Assembly: GCA_022825505.1 (NCBI GenBank)
Contig: JAJDWR010000025.1
Coordinates: forward strand, 62,001 to 126,000
Reading direction: 5' to 3'
Length of the DNA: 64,000 nucleotides
Source: Gammaproteobacteria bacterium
Lineage (GTDB): Bacteria; Pseudomonadota; Gammaproteobacteria; Steroidobacterales; Rariloculaceae
Shown here: in pieces, positions 44,665 through 55,700 of the stretch
Layout: the number at the start of each line of letters is the position of its first letter
How positions within the stretch are numbered: the stretch's first letter is position 1
Notes under the pieces: generated by a model
What the model saw: only the letters and a program-made list of their open reading frames with translations
What the model was told of the DNA's origin: nothing
The model's database searches: none
Position numbers and translations under genes: made by a program

Positions 44665-45785
44665 TGGAAATCGAAGAGTTTGCGCTCGAGCGCATTCAGT
44701 CGCTGTACGAGAATACGGTCGAGCTGAATCTGTCCGACAGCGGTGTCCATCCGATGTCATTGAACGATTTGCTGAGCGACGCCGAGATAAGGGAATTGCG
44801 GTCGCTCGAACTCGGCTACGGTTGGACGAACGGTGCCGTTTCGCTGCGAGAGACCATTGCGGCGTTGTATGAGAACCGTAGTTCGGACGAAATCATCGTG
44901 ACCAACGGTTCCGCGGAGGCAAATTTCCTGCTGGTCATGTTGCTGCTGAATCCCGATGACGAGATTGTGGTATTCACACCCAACTATCTGCAGATCTGGG
45001 GTTGGGCGCGCGCGCTGGGCGTCAACGCAAGAGCGGTACGGCACGACGGAGATGCCGACTGGCAGCCCAGGCTCGCCGACCTGGAGGCGGCGATATCGGG
45101 AAAAACGCGCCTGATCACGATCTGCCACCCGAACAACCCGACCGGAGCCATCATGCCGCCGGAGGGTATGCGCGAGCTGGTTCGAATAGCAGAGAGACAC
45201 GATATCTATCTGCATGCGGACGAAGTTTACAAGGGTTCGGAGTTGTACGGTCCGGAATGCGAGAGTTTTCTGGACATTTACGACAAGGCGATCGTGACCA
45301 ACGGGCTGTCGAAGGCCATGGCCTTGCCCGGACTGAGGATCGGCTGGCTGGCCGGTCCCGTAGAGGACATCTATACGGCCTGGCAATGCAAGGACTACAC
45401 TTCCATCACGACATCGGCAATCAGCGAGTATGTCGCCGAGCGCGTGCTGAAACCGGAGCTGCGCTCCGTGATCTTGCAGCGCAGCAAGAAGATCCTGCGG
45501 CAGAACCTGGCGTTGTTGCAGGAATGGATCGGCGCGAATGCCGACCTGGTTTCGCTCATTCCGCCGAAAGCCGGCGGTATGGCGTTCGTGCGCTATCGAT
45601 TCGAGGCGAATTCGACCGAACTCGTGCACCGGCTGCGCGACGAGAGGGGCGTACTGCTGCTTCCGGGCGATGTGTACGGACTCGACGGCTATTTCCGCAT
45701 CGGCATCGGATCACCGCGCAGCCACCTTGAGCCCGGCCTCGAACGCATTGCGGACTACATGCGGAAGAACTACCAGGGCGGTTAA
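44664..45785 (+). CDS. Class I/II PLP aminotransferase
   Basis: A 373-residue fold-type I aminotransferase. ATG 44664 overlaps the preceding TGA (TGATG). Motifs: VTNGSAEAN (PLP phosphate loop), CHPNNPTG, ADEVYKG, and the Schiff-base K217 in NGLSKAMALPGLRIGW; an Arg near the C-terminus (YFRIGIG) probably binds the substrate carboxylate. General similarity is to aspartate/aromatic or capreomycidine-synthase-like branches; the exact substrate is unclear. Coupled to the FGE-MBL fusion, an unusual partnership. Convergent with the ornithine cyclodeaminase gene 25 bp downstream. Confidence 0.88.
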   Translation: MEIEEFALERIQSLYENTVELNLSDSGVHPMSLNDLLSDAEIRELRSLELGYGWTNGAVSLRETIAALYENRSSDEIIVTNGSAEANFLLVMLLLNPDDEIVVFTPNYLQIWGWARALGVNARAVRHDGDADWQPRLADLEAAISGKTRLITICHPNNPTGAIMPPEGMRELVRIAERHDIYLHADEVYKGSELYGPECESFLDIYDKAIVTNGLSKAMALPGLRIGWLAGPVEDIYTAWQCKDYTSITTSAISEYVAERVLKPELRSVILQRSKKILRQNLALLQEWIGANADLVSLIPPKAGGMAFVRYRFEANSTELVHRLRDERGVLLLPGDVYGLDGYFRIGIGSPRSHLEPGLERIADYMRKNYQGG

Positions 45786-45810
45786 CGCTATCCGGGATGG
45801 CTCCGGCGAA

Positions 45811-46755
45811 TCAGGCCTGCTGCCAATGTTCGTATACGGATTTCGCAATGGCGATATCCTGAACCGCGACCCCCGTCAGATCGGCGACCGATATCTGTTC
45901 CGGCGTCTCACGTCCCCTCGCCCGGCCTCCGATCACGTCTCCGAGTTCCTGTAGCTTCGGTGCATCAATGAGGCCATTGGCGAATGCGACCTGGATTTCC
46001 CCATGATCGGTGCATTGTGACGTGGAATCGACGACGCAGATGTCGGCTCTTTCCACAAGCGCCTCATCGAGTTCCTGTTTTCCCGGGGTGTCGGCACCGA
46101 CAGCCGTAATGTGCGTTCCGGCTTGTACCCAATCGGCGCGAATCAGCGGCTCTGTCGACGGTGTCGCGGTCACGATGAGATTGCATTCTCGAACCAGGTA
46201 TTCCGGATCCTGCGCCACGTGCGCGTCCATGTTCGACTCGGACAGCGACCGCACCAGCGCCTCCGCGTTCGCCACGGTCCTGTTCCAGACCAGAACCTTT
46301 CGGCAGTCCGTAATCGAGCGAAGACACTCCATCTGCAATCGCGCCTGAATTCCGGCACCGACGATACCAATCCGCTGGATATCGGCCGGTGCAAGGAACT
46401 TCGCCGCTATGGAGCCTGCAATGGCCGTTCGCATGTCCGTCAAATGGCCCTCATCGTTCAGTAATGCCAGCGGGTAACCGGTTTCCGTCGAGCAAATCAA
46501 CATCAGCCCAATGCTTGGTTTGAGCCCCTTGGCGACATTCTTGTAGAAACCGGCGGCGACCTTGACGACAAAGTAGGGGTCTCCCTTTATGTAGCCGTAC
46601 TTGATGTGGCACTCACCGTCCGGGAAGCCCAGATAGCCGACCGGCGGTACGACGGAATTGCCCTTGCTGTACTCGTCGAAGTTCCGTTCACAATCGCGGC
46701 GTACCGCGTCGATATCCAGGTGCTTCCTTATGGTGGCGAGGTCGAGAATTTCCAT
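45811..46755 (-). CDS. Ornithine cyclodeaminase / mu-crystallin family enzyme
   Basis: A 314-residue member of the ornithine cyclodeaminase/mu-crystallin family. The NAD-binding motif is GIVGAGIQARLQ; the substrate-side VGADTPGKQEL motif is typical (GADxxGKxEL). The family includes ornithine cyclodeaminase (ornithine to proline), pyrroline-2-carboxylate reductase used in 3-hydroxyproline and D-proline pathways, alanine dehydrogenase and hydroxyectoine EutC. Last gene of a minus-strand run with TonB receptor, ureohydrolase and Na+ symporter. With an arginase upstream, conversion of ornithine to proline is an attractive role; with proline racemase-family genes in the window, pyrroline-2-carboxylate reduction is the main alternative. 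Confidence 0.85.
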   Translation of the reverse strand: MEILDLATIRKHLDIDAVRRDCERNFDEYSKGNSVVPPVGYLGFPDGECHIKYGYIKGDPYFVVKVAAGFYKNVAKGLKPSIGLMLICSTETGYPLALLNDEGHLTDMRTAIAGSIAAKFLAPADIQRIGIVGAGIQARLQMECLRSITDCRKVLVWNRTVANAEALVRSLSESNMDAHVAQDPEYLVRECNLIVTATPSTEPLIRADWVQAGTHITAVGADTPGKQELDEALVERADICVVDSTSQCTDHGEIQVAFANGLIDAPKLQELGDVIGGRARGRETPEQISVADLTGVAVQDIAIAKSVYEHWQQA

Positions 46756-46914
46756 GCGTTTTCGGTTCCTGTGTTGGTGCCCTTGTCAGGCTTTGGTGAG
46801 TCCCATGGCCTATTGTAAGTTTCGTACCGTTCATTCTTCAGAAGCACGATTTCGGGAGCCTCATCCTCGCGGCTCCGATGTTTGCATGAAACGCGATCCG
46901 GGATTCGATTCCAC

Positions 46915-48399
46915 TTACCCGGCTGAACTTGGAAATCCCAGGATGCCAATGCGGTTCCTCATCTCGATAGGCCGTCCGTCAACGTCTGCGGACGGTTTTG
47001 CCGGGTTCTGACGCGCTGTAAGTTTCGAGACAGTAATCAGCAGCAGCAGGTTGACTCCAGCCGCCATCAATTCCGCGGGCAAGAGTGTCTGCGCCAGGTT
47101 CAGGTTCCAGTACTCGAGCGCGAGCCAGCAGACCAGGCCTCCCAGCATCCCGGTGACTGCTGCCGCCTCGTTCGCCTTTTTCCAGTAAACGGCAGCCGTC
47201 ATCGGCACGAACAAACTGACCATCAGGATTGAGAACGATTTCACCATGAGCTGATAGACGTCCTGGAAAAACAGCGCAGTCGCAAGACCCAGGATTCCGA
47301 CGACAACGACTGCGATTCGGCTGATGTGCAGCACGCGTGATTCGTCGACATCGGGATAAACCGCACGCCACACGTTATTGCCGAAGATACTCGCTGGCGC
47401 GAGCATTCCGCCATCGGCTGAACTCATCAGGGCCGAGAACATTGCACCGGCAAAAAGCGCCATGCCCAGCGCGGGCAGATATGCGCTTCCCATGGCCGGC
47501 AATACAACAGCCGGATCGGCGAGCCCCGGCATGGCGATAGTACCCGCGATGCCGACCAGCACCGGAATCATCGCGATCGTCAGGTACAGAACGGTGCTGA
47601 GGTAAAGACTCCACTGTGCGACACGTTCGTCGCGTGCACTGAATACCCGCTGCAGCAAGTCCTGCGATGCAACGTTACCGAGTCCGATGACCAGCAGTCC
47701 CTGCATGAACATGATCCAGCCGTAGAACGACTGCTCCGGTGCAATATCGAAGTGGCCAGCCGGTGAATTGTCGATCAGCGCCTGCCAGCCGCCAAGGTCG
47801 CCGAGGATGAGGGGAAACAGCACAAGGAGTCCCGCAATAATCACAAGAGCCTGAAAAAAATCCGTGAGCGAGACAGCCCACATGCCGCCGTAGCAGGTGT
47901 AGGCGATCGTGATTGCGGCGCCGGTCAGAATAGCTGCCTCCAGGCTGAATCCGGCGACGACGTTCAGTACCGTGCCGAAGGCGACAAGTATCGAACCCAC
48001 CCAGCCGACGTACGCCGGGATAATGCTCAGTGCGGCGAGAATCTCCGCGTAGCGGCCAAAGCGTGTGCGAAACAGGTCCGGCAACGTCAGCAACCTGAGT
48101 CGCCGAAATATGCGGGCATAGAAGACGCCGGCAAGCAACAGACACAGTGCCGAGCCGAATGGATTGGCCAGCACGGCGCCCAATCCGCCCGAATAGGCCG
48201 CGCCGGCAGCGCCTATTAGCGTACCGGACCCGAACCAGGTTGCAAACACCGTAAACACGCACAGACTCAGCGGCAGCTTTCTGCCTGCAACGATGTAGTC
48301 GGTGTTGTTTCCGACACGCCGACTCGCCAGTACACCGATGAACATCAGTATGGCGACGTAGCCGAAAGCGCCGATGGCAACGATGATCGACTGATTCAT
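46915..48399 (-). CDS. Sodium:solute symporter (SSS family)
   Basis: A 494-residue membrane protein with about 13 helices. I use the ATG at 48399; a TTG at 48411 is possible and neither has a strong ribosome site. TVFATWFGSGTLIGAAGAAY in the second helix and ALFAGAMFSALMSSADG in the centre mark the SSS family (PutP/PanF-like). Substrate probably an amino acid or organic acid, since it stands between the ureohydrolase (23 bp) and the ornithine cyclodeaminase (160 bp). It is a distant paralogue of the symporter at 16985. Confidence 0.87.
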   Translation of the reverse strand: MNQSIIVAIGAFGYVAILMFIGVLASRRVGNNTDYIVAGRKLPLSLCVFTVFATWFGSGTLIGAAGAAYSGGLGAVLANPFGSALCLLLAGVFYARIFRRLRLLTLPDLFRTRFGRYAEILAALSIIPAYVGWVGSILVAFGTVLNVVAGFSLEAAILTGAAITIAYTCYGGMWAVSLTDFFQALVIIAGLLVLFPLILGDLGGWQALIDNSPAGHFDIAPEQSFYGWIMFMQGLLVIGLGNVASQDLLQRVFSARDERVAQWSLYLSTVLYLTIAMIPVLVGIAGTIAMPGLADPAVVLPAMGSAYLPALGMALFAGAMFSALMSSADGGMLAPASIFGNNVWRAVYPDVDESRVLHISRIAVVVVGILGLATALFFQDVYQLMVKSFSILMVSLFVPMTAAVYWKKANEAAAVTGMLGGLVCWLALEYWNLNLAQTLLPAELMAAGVNLLLLITVSKLTARQNPAKPSADVDGRPIEMRNRIGILGFPSSAG

Positions 48400-48422
48400 G
48401 ATCGCCGGCAAGAAAGAGGAAC

Positions 48423-49373
48423 TCAGTCGGATGCATTACTGTGACTCTCGGCGAGCAGACACAGTATTTCGAACATCAGGTTGGCGGCGGCCAACGCGGT
48501 CCCGCCGGACGGATCCAGTGGCGGCGATACTTCCACGACATCGGCTCCGACAATCGGGATTCCGCGAAGCTCGCGCAGAAAAACCTGCGCTTGCCTTACG
48601 GAAATGCCCCCGGGTTCGAGGCCTCCGGCACCCGGTGCAACACCTGGGTCGAGTGCATCGATATCGAACGTCATGTAGCAGTCGCTACCGGCAACGACGC
48701 GCCGAGCTTTTCTTGCCGCATCGGCTGCACCAAGCGCTTCGAATTCGTCCATGTCAATAATCGTAATTCCCTGCGCCAGCGCCCAATCCAGCTCGTCCGC
48801 ACTGAACAACGTGCCCCTGATCCCCACCTGCACGGTTTTGCGTGGATCGATCAGGCCCTCCTCGACAGCGCGACGAAAGGGCGTGCCACTCGCGTACTTC
48901 TTGCCGAGCATCAGGTCCTGAGTATCCGAATGCGCATCGACCTGGATCATCGCAAGCGCCCCGTCTGCCGCCATCGAGCGGAGAATCGGCAAACTGATCG
49001 TGTGATCGCCGCCGATCGCCAATGGCCGGGCGTCCGCACTCAGGACGGTTTGCACGAATTGCTGAATTGCACTGAGACTCGCATCCAGATCGAGGGAATT
49101 GACCGGTGCATCGCCAATATCTGCAATGTCGCACAAGTCGAACGGTGCGATCTTCGTGCTGTAATTGACTTCGCGTATCAGGCGGGACATTTCGCGAATT
49201 TGCGCCGGCCCGTGGCGCGCACCGCTGCGAAAGGATGAACCCAGGTCAAGCGGCACGCCGAACATGGCGATGTCCAGACCTTCCGGGGTATCGCGCAACC
49301 GGGAGCGCATGAAGGTTGCGACATTCGCAAACCGCGGTACGGTTGTAACGTCTGCCTGTTTCAGATCTGCCAC
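48423..49373 (-). CDS. Arginase/agmatinase family ureohydrolase
   Basis: A 316-residue ureohydrolase. GTG 49373 gives the length usual for the family; a TTG at 49472 would add 33 poorly conserved residues. The manganese-binding signatures are complete: GGDHTIS, DAHSDTQD and FDIDALDP. Such enzymes hydrolyse arginine, agmatine, guanidinobutyrate or formiminoglutamate-type substrates; the sequence resembles the agmatinase/guanidinoacid branch, so agmatine or a guanidino acid may be the substrate. Between a TonB receptor and a Na+ symporter; together with ornithine cyclodeaminase it could turn arginine into proline plus urea. Confidence 0.88.
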   Translation of the reverse strand: MADLKQADVTTVPRFANVATFMRSRLRDTPEGLDIAMFGVPLDLGSSFRSGARHGPAQIREMSRLIREVNYSTKIAPFDLCDIADIGDAPVNSLDLDASLSAIQQFVQTVLSADARPLAIGGDHTISLPILRSMAADGALAMIQVDAHSDTQDLMLGKKYASGTPFRRAVEEGLIDPRKTVQVGIRGTLFSADELDWALAQGITIIDMDEFEALGAADAARKARRVVAGSDCYMTFDIDALDPGVAPGAGGLEPGGISVRQAQVFLRELRGIPIVGADVVEVSPPLDPSGGTALAAANLMFEILCLLAESHSNASD

Positions 49374-49493
49374 TTGATTTCGAATGCCCCGACACCGTGA
49401 CCGCGAGGGTAGAGAACCCCGACCGCTACCTTGCGCAGCGGTCGGATATGTCCAGGTTTCCCGTTCTGCCAAAGCGTCTTGAACAGGTCGCGT

Positions 49494-52400
49494 CTATAGC
49501 CCTGAATAGGTCGCGCCAACAAACAGGACACGGTCCACCGGAATGAACCCGATTTCCCGGCCGGGCTTGGTCAGGTTGTTCACGCCGCCGACTAGTTCGA
49601 AGTTGTCATTGAGCCTGTATGTGGCGCTCAGGTCGTGACGCACTCTGGACCGGGTGTCAAACGGGAACAACGTGTCCGGCTTCAAGGCGAGGTCCGCCTG
49701 TTCAAGCCGCAGCAAGCTGGACCGATAGGTGTACTGGTAGTTGACGGACAAGTTGTCGCGGAACCAGGTGAGGTCGAAATTGACGATGTTTTCGGGCGCG
49801 GCGCGGCCGAGAAGCGTATCGAGCTCGCCCAGTTCATCGTCCGCACCGCCACCGGGGACGGTAACCATGCTGAGGCTGTCGGTCTTGGTGCCGACCAGCC
49901 GGATTCTGGCATCGCCGAGATTCGAAGCCGACGAGAACATCTCGGCAACATCGAACGAATACAGGAACTCAAGATCGACGCCGGAACTTTCGAAAAATGC
50001 GATGTTCACTGTGGACGTCTGACCGTCCGTGAAGAAACCGGTGACGGAAGACCGCGCCAGCAAATCGCAGAACTGATTGTTCAGGTCTGGCGCGTCATAA
50101 CAGGAATTGATGATGTCCTGAATGTCCGTTTCGATAATTGCGTCCTCGATTTCGATATTCCAGAAATCGAGGGATATGCTCAGACCGGGGACAGAGCCCG
50201 GTGTGAATACCGCGCCGAAGGTATATGAATCCGACGTTTCCTCCGTCAAGTCGGGATTGCCGCCGGACCTGCCGAGAAACGGCCCGGACGCCGGCGTGAT
50301 GTAATCGGCAATGTCGATTCCAACCGCCGCGAGATCCGCCGTGCAGTTGGCTACGCGCGTGCTCGAGCCCAGCCCCAGTTGCTGGGGCAGGCAAGGATCG
50401 GTCGGCTCAAAGAACGTATTGGCTTGCGGCTGGAACAGTTCATTGATGTTCGGGGCGCGAATCGCGCGCGAAAACGAACCGCGAACCGTAAACGTGTCGA
50501 CCGGGCTCCATGACAGGGTGCCGCGTGAAGTCAGGGTGTCGCCGACGGTCGAGTAGTCCGACCAGCGCACGGCGCCACCGACCGACAGGTCTTCGAACAT
50601 CGGCTGGCCCGAGAGCAAGGGTACCGATACCTCGCCGAAAAACTCCAGCACATCGAACTGGCCGGCGGTTGCGGGCAGGGGCGGATCGAAGGTCGCGCCA
50701 CGTTGATTGAGCTCATCGGGCGTCAGGCGGCTTTCTTCTTCCCGGTACTCGGTGCCGAGCGCAAAGCCCAGCGGTCCTGCCGGCAGCGAAATGAATCCTT
50801 CCGTGTCGCCGGTCACAACGGCTGAAAGCACCTGCTGGGAGAGACTGGTTCTGGTCGTCGTCGGCAGCGTCGCAAACGCAATGGACTCGGGAGAACTTTG
50901 CTCGTATCCGAAGAGGTTCAGTGGATGGCATCCGCTGTTGGGCCCGGGTGTAAAGGTCGTTGAGGATACGCTCGGATCGCCGAACGTATCGATGTTGTAG
51001 CTTGAGAAAAAGCTGTAGGTCGGATCGCCGTCCTCGGTGAACGTGCCAAGGTAGTCCCCGACATCGGGATCGATATCGTGAATATTGGTCGGCCGTGTCG
51101 AGGGATCGAGGTTCGAGCGGCAGGTGGGTTGACCGGTGGCGGGGTCGATTACCGCGTCCAGCGCCGCATAGAACCTGTCCTCGATCCTGGTATTCGGCAA
51201 TGTCAGACTTGTATCGACCTGCCCGTAGACGAGGGAAATGTCATAGTTGATGTTGTCGGTAAGGTCCCCCCGAAACCCTGCGACCGTTCGTGTGAGTTCG
51301 CGGTTGTCCAACGCGCTTCGCGATGCGAGATCGAAATTGTCCCGGCCCATTGCGATGATGTCGATACCACCGAATCTATCATCGCCGTCTACGGCGAAAA
51401 ACGGCACCCGGGGAACGGTTGGAGGGATAAACGGATTGTCGAATACGAATATCAGCGAATCGTCGATCGAAATTCCATCGCGTTCGCGATCGACATAGGT
51501 ATCCACGTACTTGAATTCAAAATACCCCTCGACGTTGTCCGCAAACTCGTAATGCGACAGCAAATTCAGGTTGTACCGTTCTTCCGCCCCAATGAATGGC
51601 GCGGTCACCGGGTTGGTATCGGGCAAACCGTCACCGCCGATCTGGTTTTGGTCGGACGTAAGGATGCCCTGGTCGAATACGCGTCCATCGCCGGTATAGG
51701 TCGGAACGAAAAAGTCGAAAGTGAAGTCGCCCGTGAACAGGACGCCTTCGCGCGATGTCAGGGGCAGGGCCTGGTTCGCGACAAATATCCGGTCAGGCAG
51801 ATTCGGATCGTCCACGCCGGTGTCGTCATCGGGGTTGATGTTTATGGTTTCCGGCAATCCGGGAATCATTCCCCGTTGAGTGTTCAATAGCCTTTCCTGG
51901 CGAAAATACTCGACATTGAGGGCAACGTTGCCGCGGCCACCGGCAAAATTGGTGCCAACCGTGGCGCTGGCCAGATAATTCGCGCCGCCGGATTCGTCCG
52001 GCGCGTTTGACTGAACGCTGAAGTCCATGCCTTCGAAGTCGTCGCGCAGAATGAAGTTCACGACGCCGCTGACACCGTCGGCGCCGTAAATGGCCGACGC
52101 GCCGCCCGTCAGGACGTCCACGCGCTCGACCAGGGCTGTGGGGATCGTGTTGATGTCCACCACCGCCGTGCCCGCCCGGCTTGCGATATGGCGCCGGCCA
52201 TTGACGAGCACAAGCGTTCGCTCCTCTCCGAGATTTCGCAGGTTGAGCGCGGCGGTGCCGTCCCCGTTGCCGGGATTGCCTACGCCGGTATCGCCCACGT
52301 AGTTGCCTGAATCGGAACCGATCAAGGAGGGCGTTTGCTGCAGCAAATCGGTGAGAATGGTCTCGCCCGAGAGCCGGATATACTCGGCATCCACGGTGGT

Positions 52401-52583
52401 AACCGGCACCGCGCCCTGGAGATTTCCGCTGGCGATGCGCGTTCCGGTTACGACGATCTCTTCAAGCTCATCGCCCGCATCGTCCTGATTCTGGGCGAAA
52501 ACTGCCACACTTGAAATCGGCATGAATACCAATGCGCAGCACTTCAGCAATCCACGCAGTTGCACAAGATTACACGTCGTCAT
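49494..52583 (-). CDS. TonB-dependent outer-membrane receptor (long type)
   Basis: A 1029-residue receptor with signal peptide (about residues 1-31), TonB box-like EEIVVTGTRI, plug domain (QQTPSL, LVNGRRHI, GASAIYGADGVSGVVNF), and a long barrel with extended loops. AAGGGG precedes the ATG. This type, with the GTRI box and NLRNLG motif, is common in Caulobacter/Xanthomonas-like and marine bacteria for peptides and plant or algal compounds. It leads the run with ureohydrolase, symporter and ornithine cyclodeaminase, suggesting uptake of arginine-rich peptides or guanidino compounds. Not closely related to the other three receptors. The last residue is Leu, not Phe. Confidence 0.92.
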   Translation of the reverse strand: MTTCNLVQLRGLLKCCALVFMPISSVAVFAQNQDDAGDELEEIVVTGTRIASGNLQGAVPVTTVDAEYIRLSGETILTDLLQQTPSLIGSDSGNYVGDTGVGNPGNGDGTAALNLRNLGEERTLVLVNGRRHIASRAGTAVVDINTIPTALVERVDVLTGGASAIYGADGVSGVVNFILRDDFEGMDFSVQSNAPDESGGANYLASATVGTNFAGGRGNVALNVEYFRQERLLNTQRGMIPGLPETININPDDDTGVDDPNLPDRIFVANQALPLTSREGVLFTGDFTFDFFVPTYTGDGRVFDQGILTSDQNQIGGDGLPDTNPVTAPFIGAEERYNLNLLSHYEFADNVEGYFEFKYVDTYVDRERDGISIDDSLIFVFDNPFIPPTVPRVPFFAVDGDDRFGGIDIIAMGRDNFDLASRSALDNRELTRTVAGFRGDLTDNINYDISLVYGQVDTSLTLPNTRIEDRFYAALDAVIDPATGQPTCRSNLDPSTRPTNIHDIDPDVGDYLGTFTEDGDPTYSFFSSYNIDTFGDPSVSSTTFTPGPNSGCHPLNLFGYEQSSPESIAFATLPTTTRTSLSQQVLSAVVTGDTEGFISLPAGPLGFALGTEYREEESRLTPDELNQRGATFDPPLPATAGQFDVLEFFGEVSVPLLSGQPMFEDLSVGGAVRWSDYSTVGDTLTSRGTLSWSPVDTFTVRGSFSRAIRAPNINELFQPQANTFFEPTDPCLPQQLGLGSSTRVANCTADLAAVGIDIADYITPASGPFLGRSGGNPDLTEETSDSYTFGAVFTPGSVPGLSISLDFWNIEIEDAIIETDIQDIINSCYDAPDLNNQFCDLLARSSVTGFFTDGQTSTVNIAFFESSGVDLEFLYSFDVAEMFSSASNLGDARIRLVGTKTDSLSMVTVPGGGADDELGELDTLLGRAAPENIVNFDLTWFRDNLSVNYQYTYRSSLLRLEQADLALKPDTLFPFDTRSRVRHDLSATYRLNDNFELVGGVNNLTKPGREIGFIPVDRVLFVGATYSGL

Positions 52584-52790
52584 ATCTGATCCCCTTCGGA
52601 AGCATGTCCATTCGATTTCGCTTTGTTCCGGACAGCGTTTGCATAAACCCGGCTACCCCGTCCGAGATGTACGGGTCGCCACGATTTCTCGTATATTAAC
52701 AAGCTATCCGAATCCGGGCGAACCGTCCCGGGAGGCGCGGCAATCGGTCCTCGCAGGGCAAGGACGGAAGTGACGAAGGGGGGCTGACCG

Positions 52791-55700
52791 GTGTATCCAC
52801 TTCACAAGACTCTGCGTGATCTGCCAGTGCGATCACACAGGCAAAATTCGGGAAAAATACTGTGCGTTCTCGCTTTCCTTCTGTCAGACATCGGGTTGGC
52901 GAATCAGGGCGAAGGGAACGTTGTCGATCCAATCCGTTTTCAGGCAAAGGAGTTTCGATCTCTTGGGCCCAATCGAGGCGGACGGGCATCGGCCGTGACA
53001 GGCGTTCAAGGCGAGCCGTTCCGGTTTTTCATGGGGACATCCGGTGGAGGCGTATGGGAAACCGGAGATGCCGGGACAACCTGGTCCAATGTCTCCGACG
53101 GATTCTTCAGTGCGTCATCGATTGGCGCCATTGCTGTCGCTCCGTCGGATTCCTCGGTCATCTATGTGGGAACCGGCGAATCCTGTATCCGGGGCGATGT
53201 TCAGACCGGCGTCGGCGTATACAAATCCAGCGACGGCGGCAAGACCTGGGATCACAGCGGTCTACCGGATTCCAGACACATTTCACGAATCCGCATTCAC
53301 CCGGAAAATCCGGATATCGTCTATGCGGCCGTTCTGGGCAACGTGTTTGGCCCCAGCGAAGACAGAGGTGTCTATCGTTCAACGGACGGCGGCAGGAACT
53401 GGACAAGATCCCTGTTTGTCAGCAACCGGGCCGGGGCTGTCGACCTTGCCATGGATCCCGGGGACCCTGACATATTGTATGCGGCGATTTACCAGGTCAG
53501 TCGAAGCCCATGGAGCCTGATCAGCGGCGGTCCGGACAGTGGGTTGTACAAGAGTAGCGACGGGGGTGAAAGCTGGAAGCAACTTGCGAATGGTCTGCCG
53601 CAGGGCGTAAAGGGACGAATCGGGGTCTCTGTCTCACCTGTCGATTCCAACACGGTCTACGTGAATATCGAGGCGCTGGGGGAAGGCGGCTTGTATCGCT
53701 CGGATGACGCCGGCGAGACATTTCGTTACATCAGTGACGACGGGCGGCTCATTACTCGCCCCTTCTACTACACGCATGTTTTTGCAAGCCCGCAAGCCAG
53801 GGAATCGGTTTATGTGCTCAATATGGATTTGCTGAAATCGGAGGACGGTGGCGAGACCTTCGAAGTCATCAACCAGGGGATCCACTATGACTTTCACGAT
53901 CTCTGGATAAGCTCCGCCGACCCGGACGTCATGATCACCGGCACGGATGGCGGGGCGACGATCACGCTGAACGGCGGTACATCCTGGTCATCTCAAATGA
54001 ACCAGCCAACCGGCGAGATCTATCGCATGACTACGGACAATCGGTATCCCTATCGGATATACGGTACCCAGCAGGATGACTGGACGGTGTCGTTGCCCAG
54101 CATGTCGACCGGGAAACGCGTGGTGGAGGATGTTTATTCGGTTGGTGGGGGTGAGCACGGGCATATTGCCGTTCATCCAGAAAATCCGGATCTCGTATAC
54201 GCCGGCAACTATGAAGGAATCATTACGAGATACGATCACGGTACCGGTGACATGCGCAATATTGAAGCCTACCCGCAATTGGCGGAAGGCGTGCCCGCAA
54301 TGGAGCTGAAATACCGCTTCCAGATGAACGCCCCGATTCGGATTTCAAGGCACAGTCCTCACATTGTCTATCATGTTTCGCAATACGTTCATCGCACAGT
54401 CAACGAAGGCCAGAGTTGGGAAGTTATCAGCCCGGACCTGACCAGGAATGACAAGAACAAACAGGGTTTCTCCGGTGGGCCGATAACCAACGACCATACG
54501 GGTGTCGAAACCTACAACACGATTTTTGCGTTCGAGGAATCAAGCCATCGTGCCGGTGTCTTTTGGGTCGGAACTGACGATGGCCTGATACATCTGACCC
54601 GCGACAACGGTACATCGTGGGAGAACATTACGCCGCCGGACATGCCGGAATGGGGGACAGTGAACATGCTGGAACTCTCAGCGCACCGTGCCGGCAGAGC
54701 TTTTGTACCGGTACATAGATACAGGTTGGATGACTTCACTCCCTACGTTTTCCGCACCGATGACTACGGACAGAACTGGAGTCGGCTGCCCCTGCGGGGA
54801 ATTCCCGAAACACATTTTGCGAGGGTCGTCCGTGAAGACCCGGTGCGAGAGGGCCTTCTTTACCTCGGCACCGAGTTTGGCCTCTACATCTCTTACGACG
54901 ATGGGGAAAACTGGCAGAATTTCCGGCTCAACCTCCCTGTTGTACAAATCGCGGATATGGCCATCAAGGCCGATGATCTGGTCGTCGCAACGCACGGCAG
55001 AGGTTTCTGGATACTGGATGACTTGAGTCAGGTGAGACTGGCCGATCGTGACAGTCTTGATTCCGAGCCTTTCCTGTTTCCCTCCAAGGACACCTATCGC
55101 CGGATCGAGATGGTCGACGGGAGAAATCCGTTGTTGGGTCCAACCGAGTTCGGCAGAAAGGATTGGTCCGACCTGACCGGGTTATCTGTCTATTATCATC
55201 TCCCCGATCGCCCGGATGAAGAAGTGACAATAGAGATTCTGGAGTCTGACGGAGATGTCATTCAACAATATTCAAGTTCGACAGGTGGCTTGCCCGATAA
55301 TCGCGGCATGAACAAGCTTTTCTGGGATCTGAGATATCCGCCTGCTGTCCTGTTCGGAGACAGGCTGTTTCGAGGCGGGAACTATGGTCCCCAGGCTGTT
55401 CCCGGCGATTACCGGATCAGAATAACGGTGGGAGATTGGTCGCAAACACGAGATTTCACTGTGCGTGCGGATCCACGCATCGGATCCTCACGGGAAAGTC
55501 TTCAGCATCAATTCGATCTGGCAATTGAGATTCGGGATGCCATTTCCGGACTGAATGAGGATTTCGCGCAAATAGCAGCCGTCCGTCGACAGCTGGCAGA
55601 GATTTCCGATCTTGTTCGACAGCGAAACCCGCAAGATTCGTTGGCTGCTCAAATCGGTGCACTCGACTCAGAATTCAGGGAAGTCGGGTTATCGCTCGTG

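Noticed and set aside
25497..46755. Hydroxyectoine (eut) pathway, since threonine-dehydratase, cyclodeaminase and M24 relatives occur
   Set aside because: The genes are in separate operons, no deacetylase of the EutE type is present and the M24 proteins are secreted, unlike ectoine hydrolase.
52691..52696. GTATAT in the spacer between the long TonB receptor and the propeller gene
   Set aside because: Only half of the palindrome is kept and flanks do not match; could be a simple promoter element.
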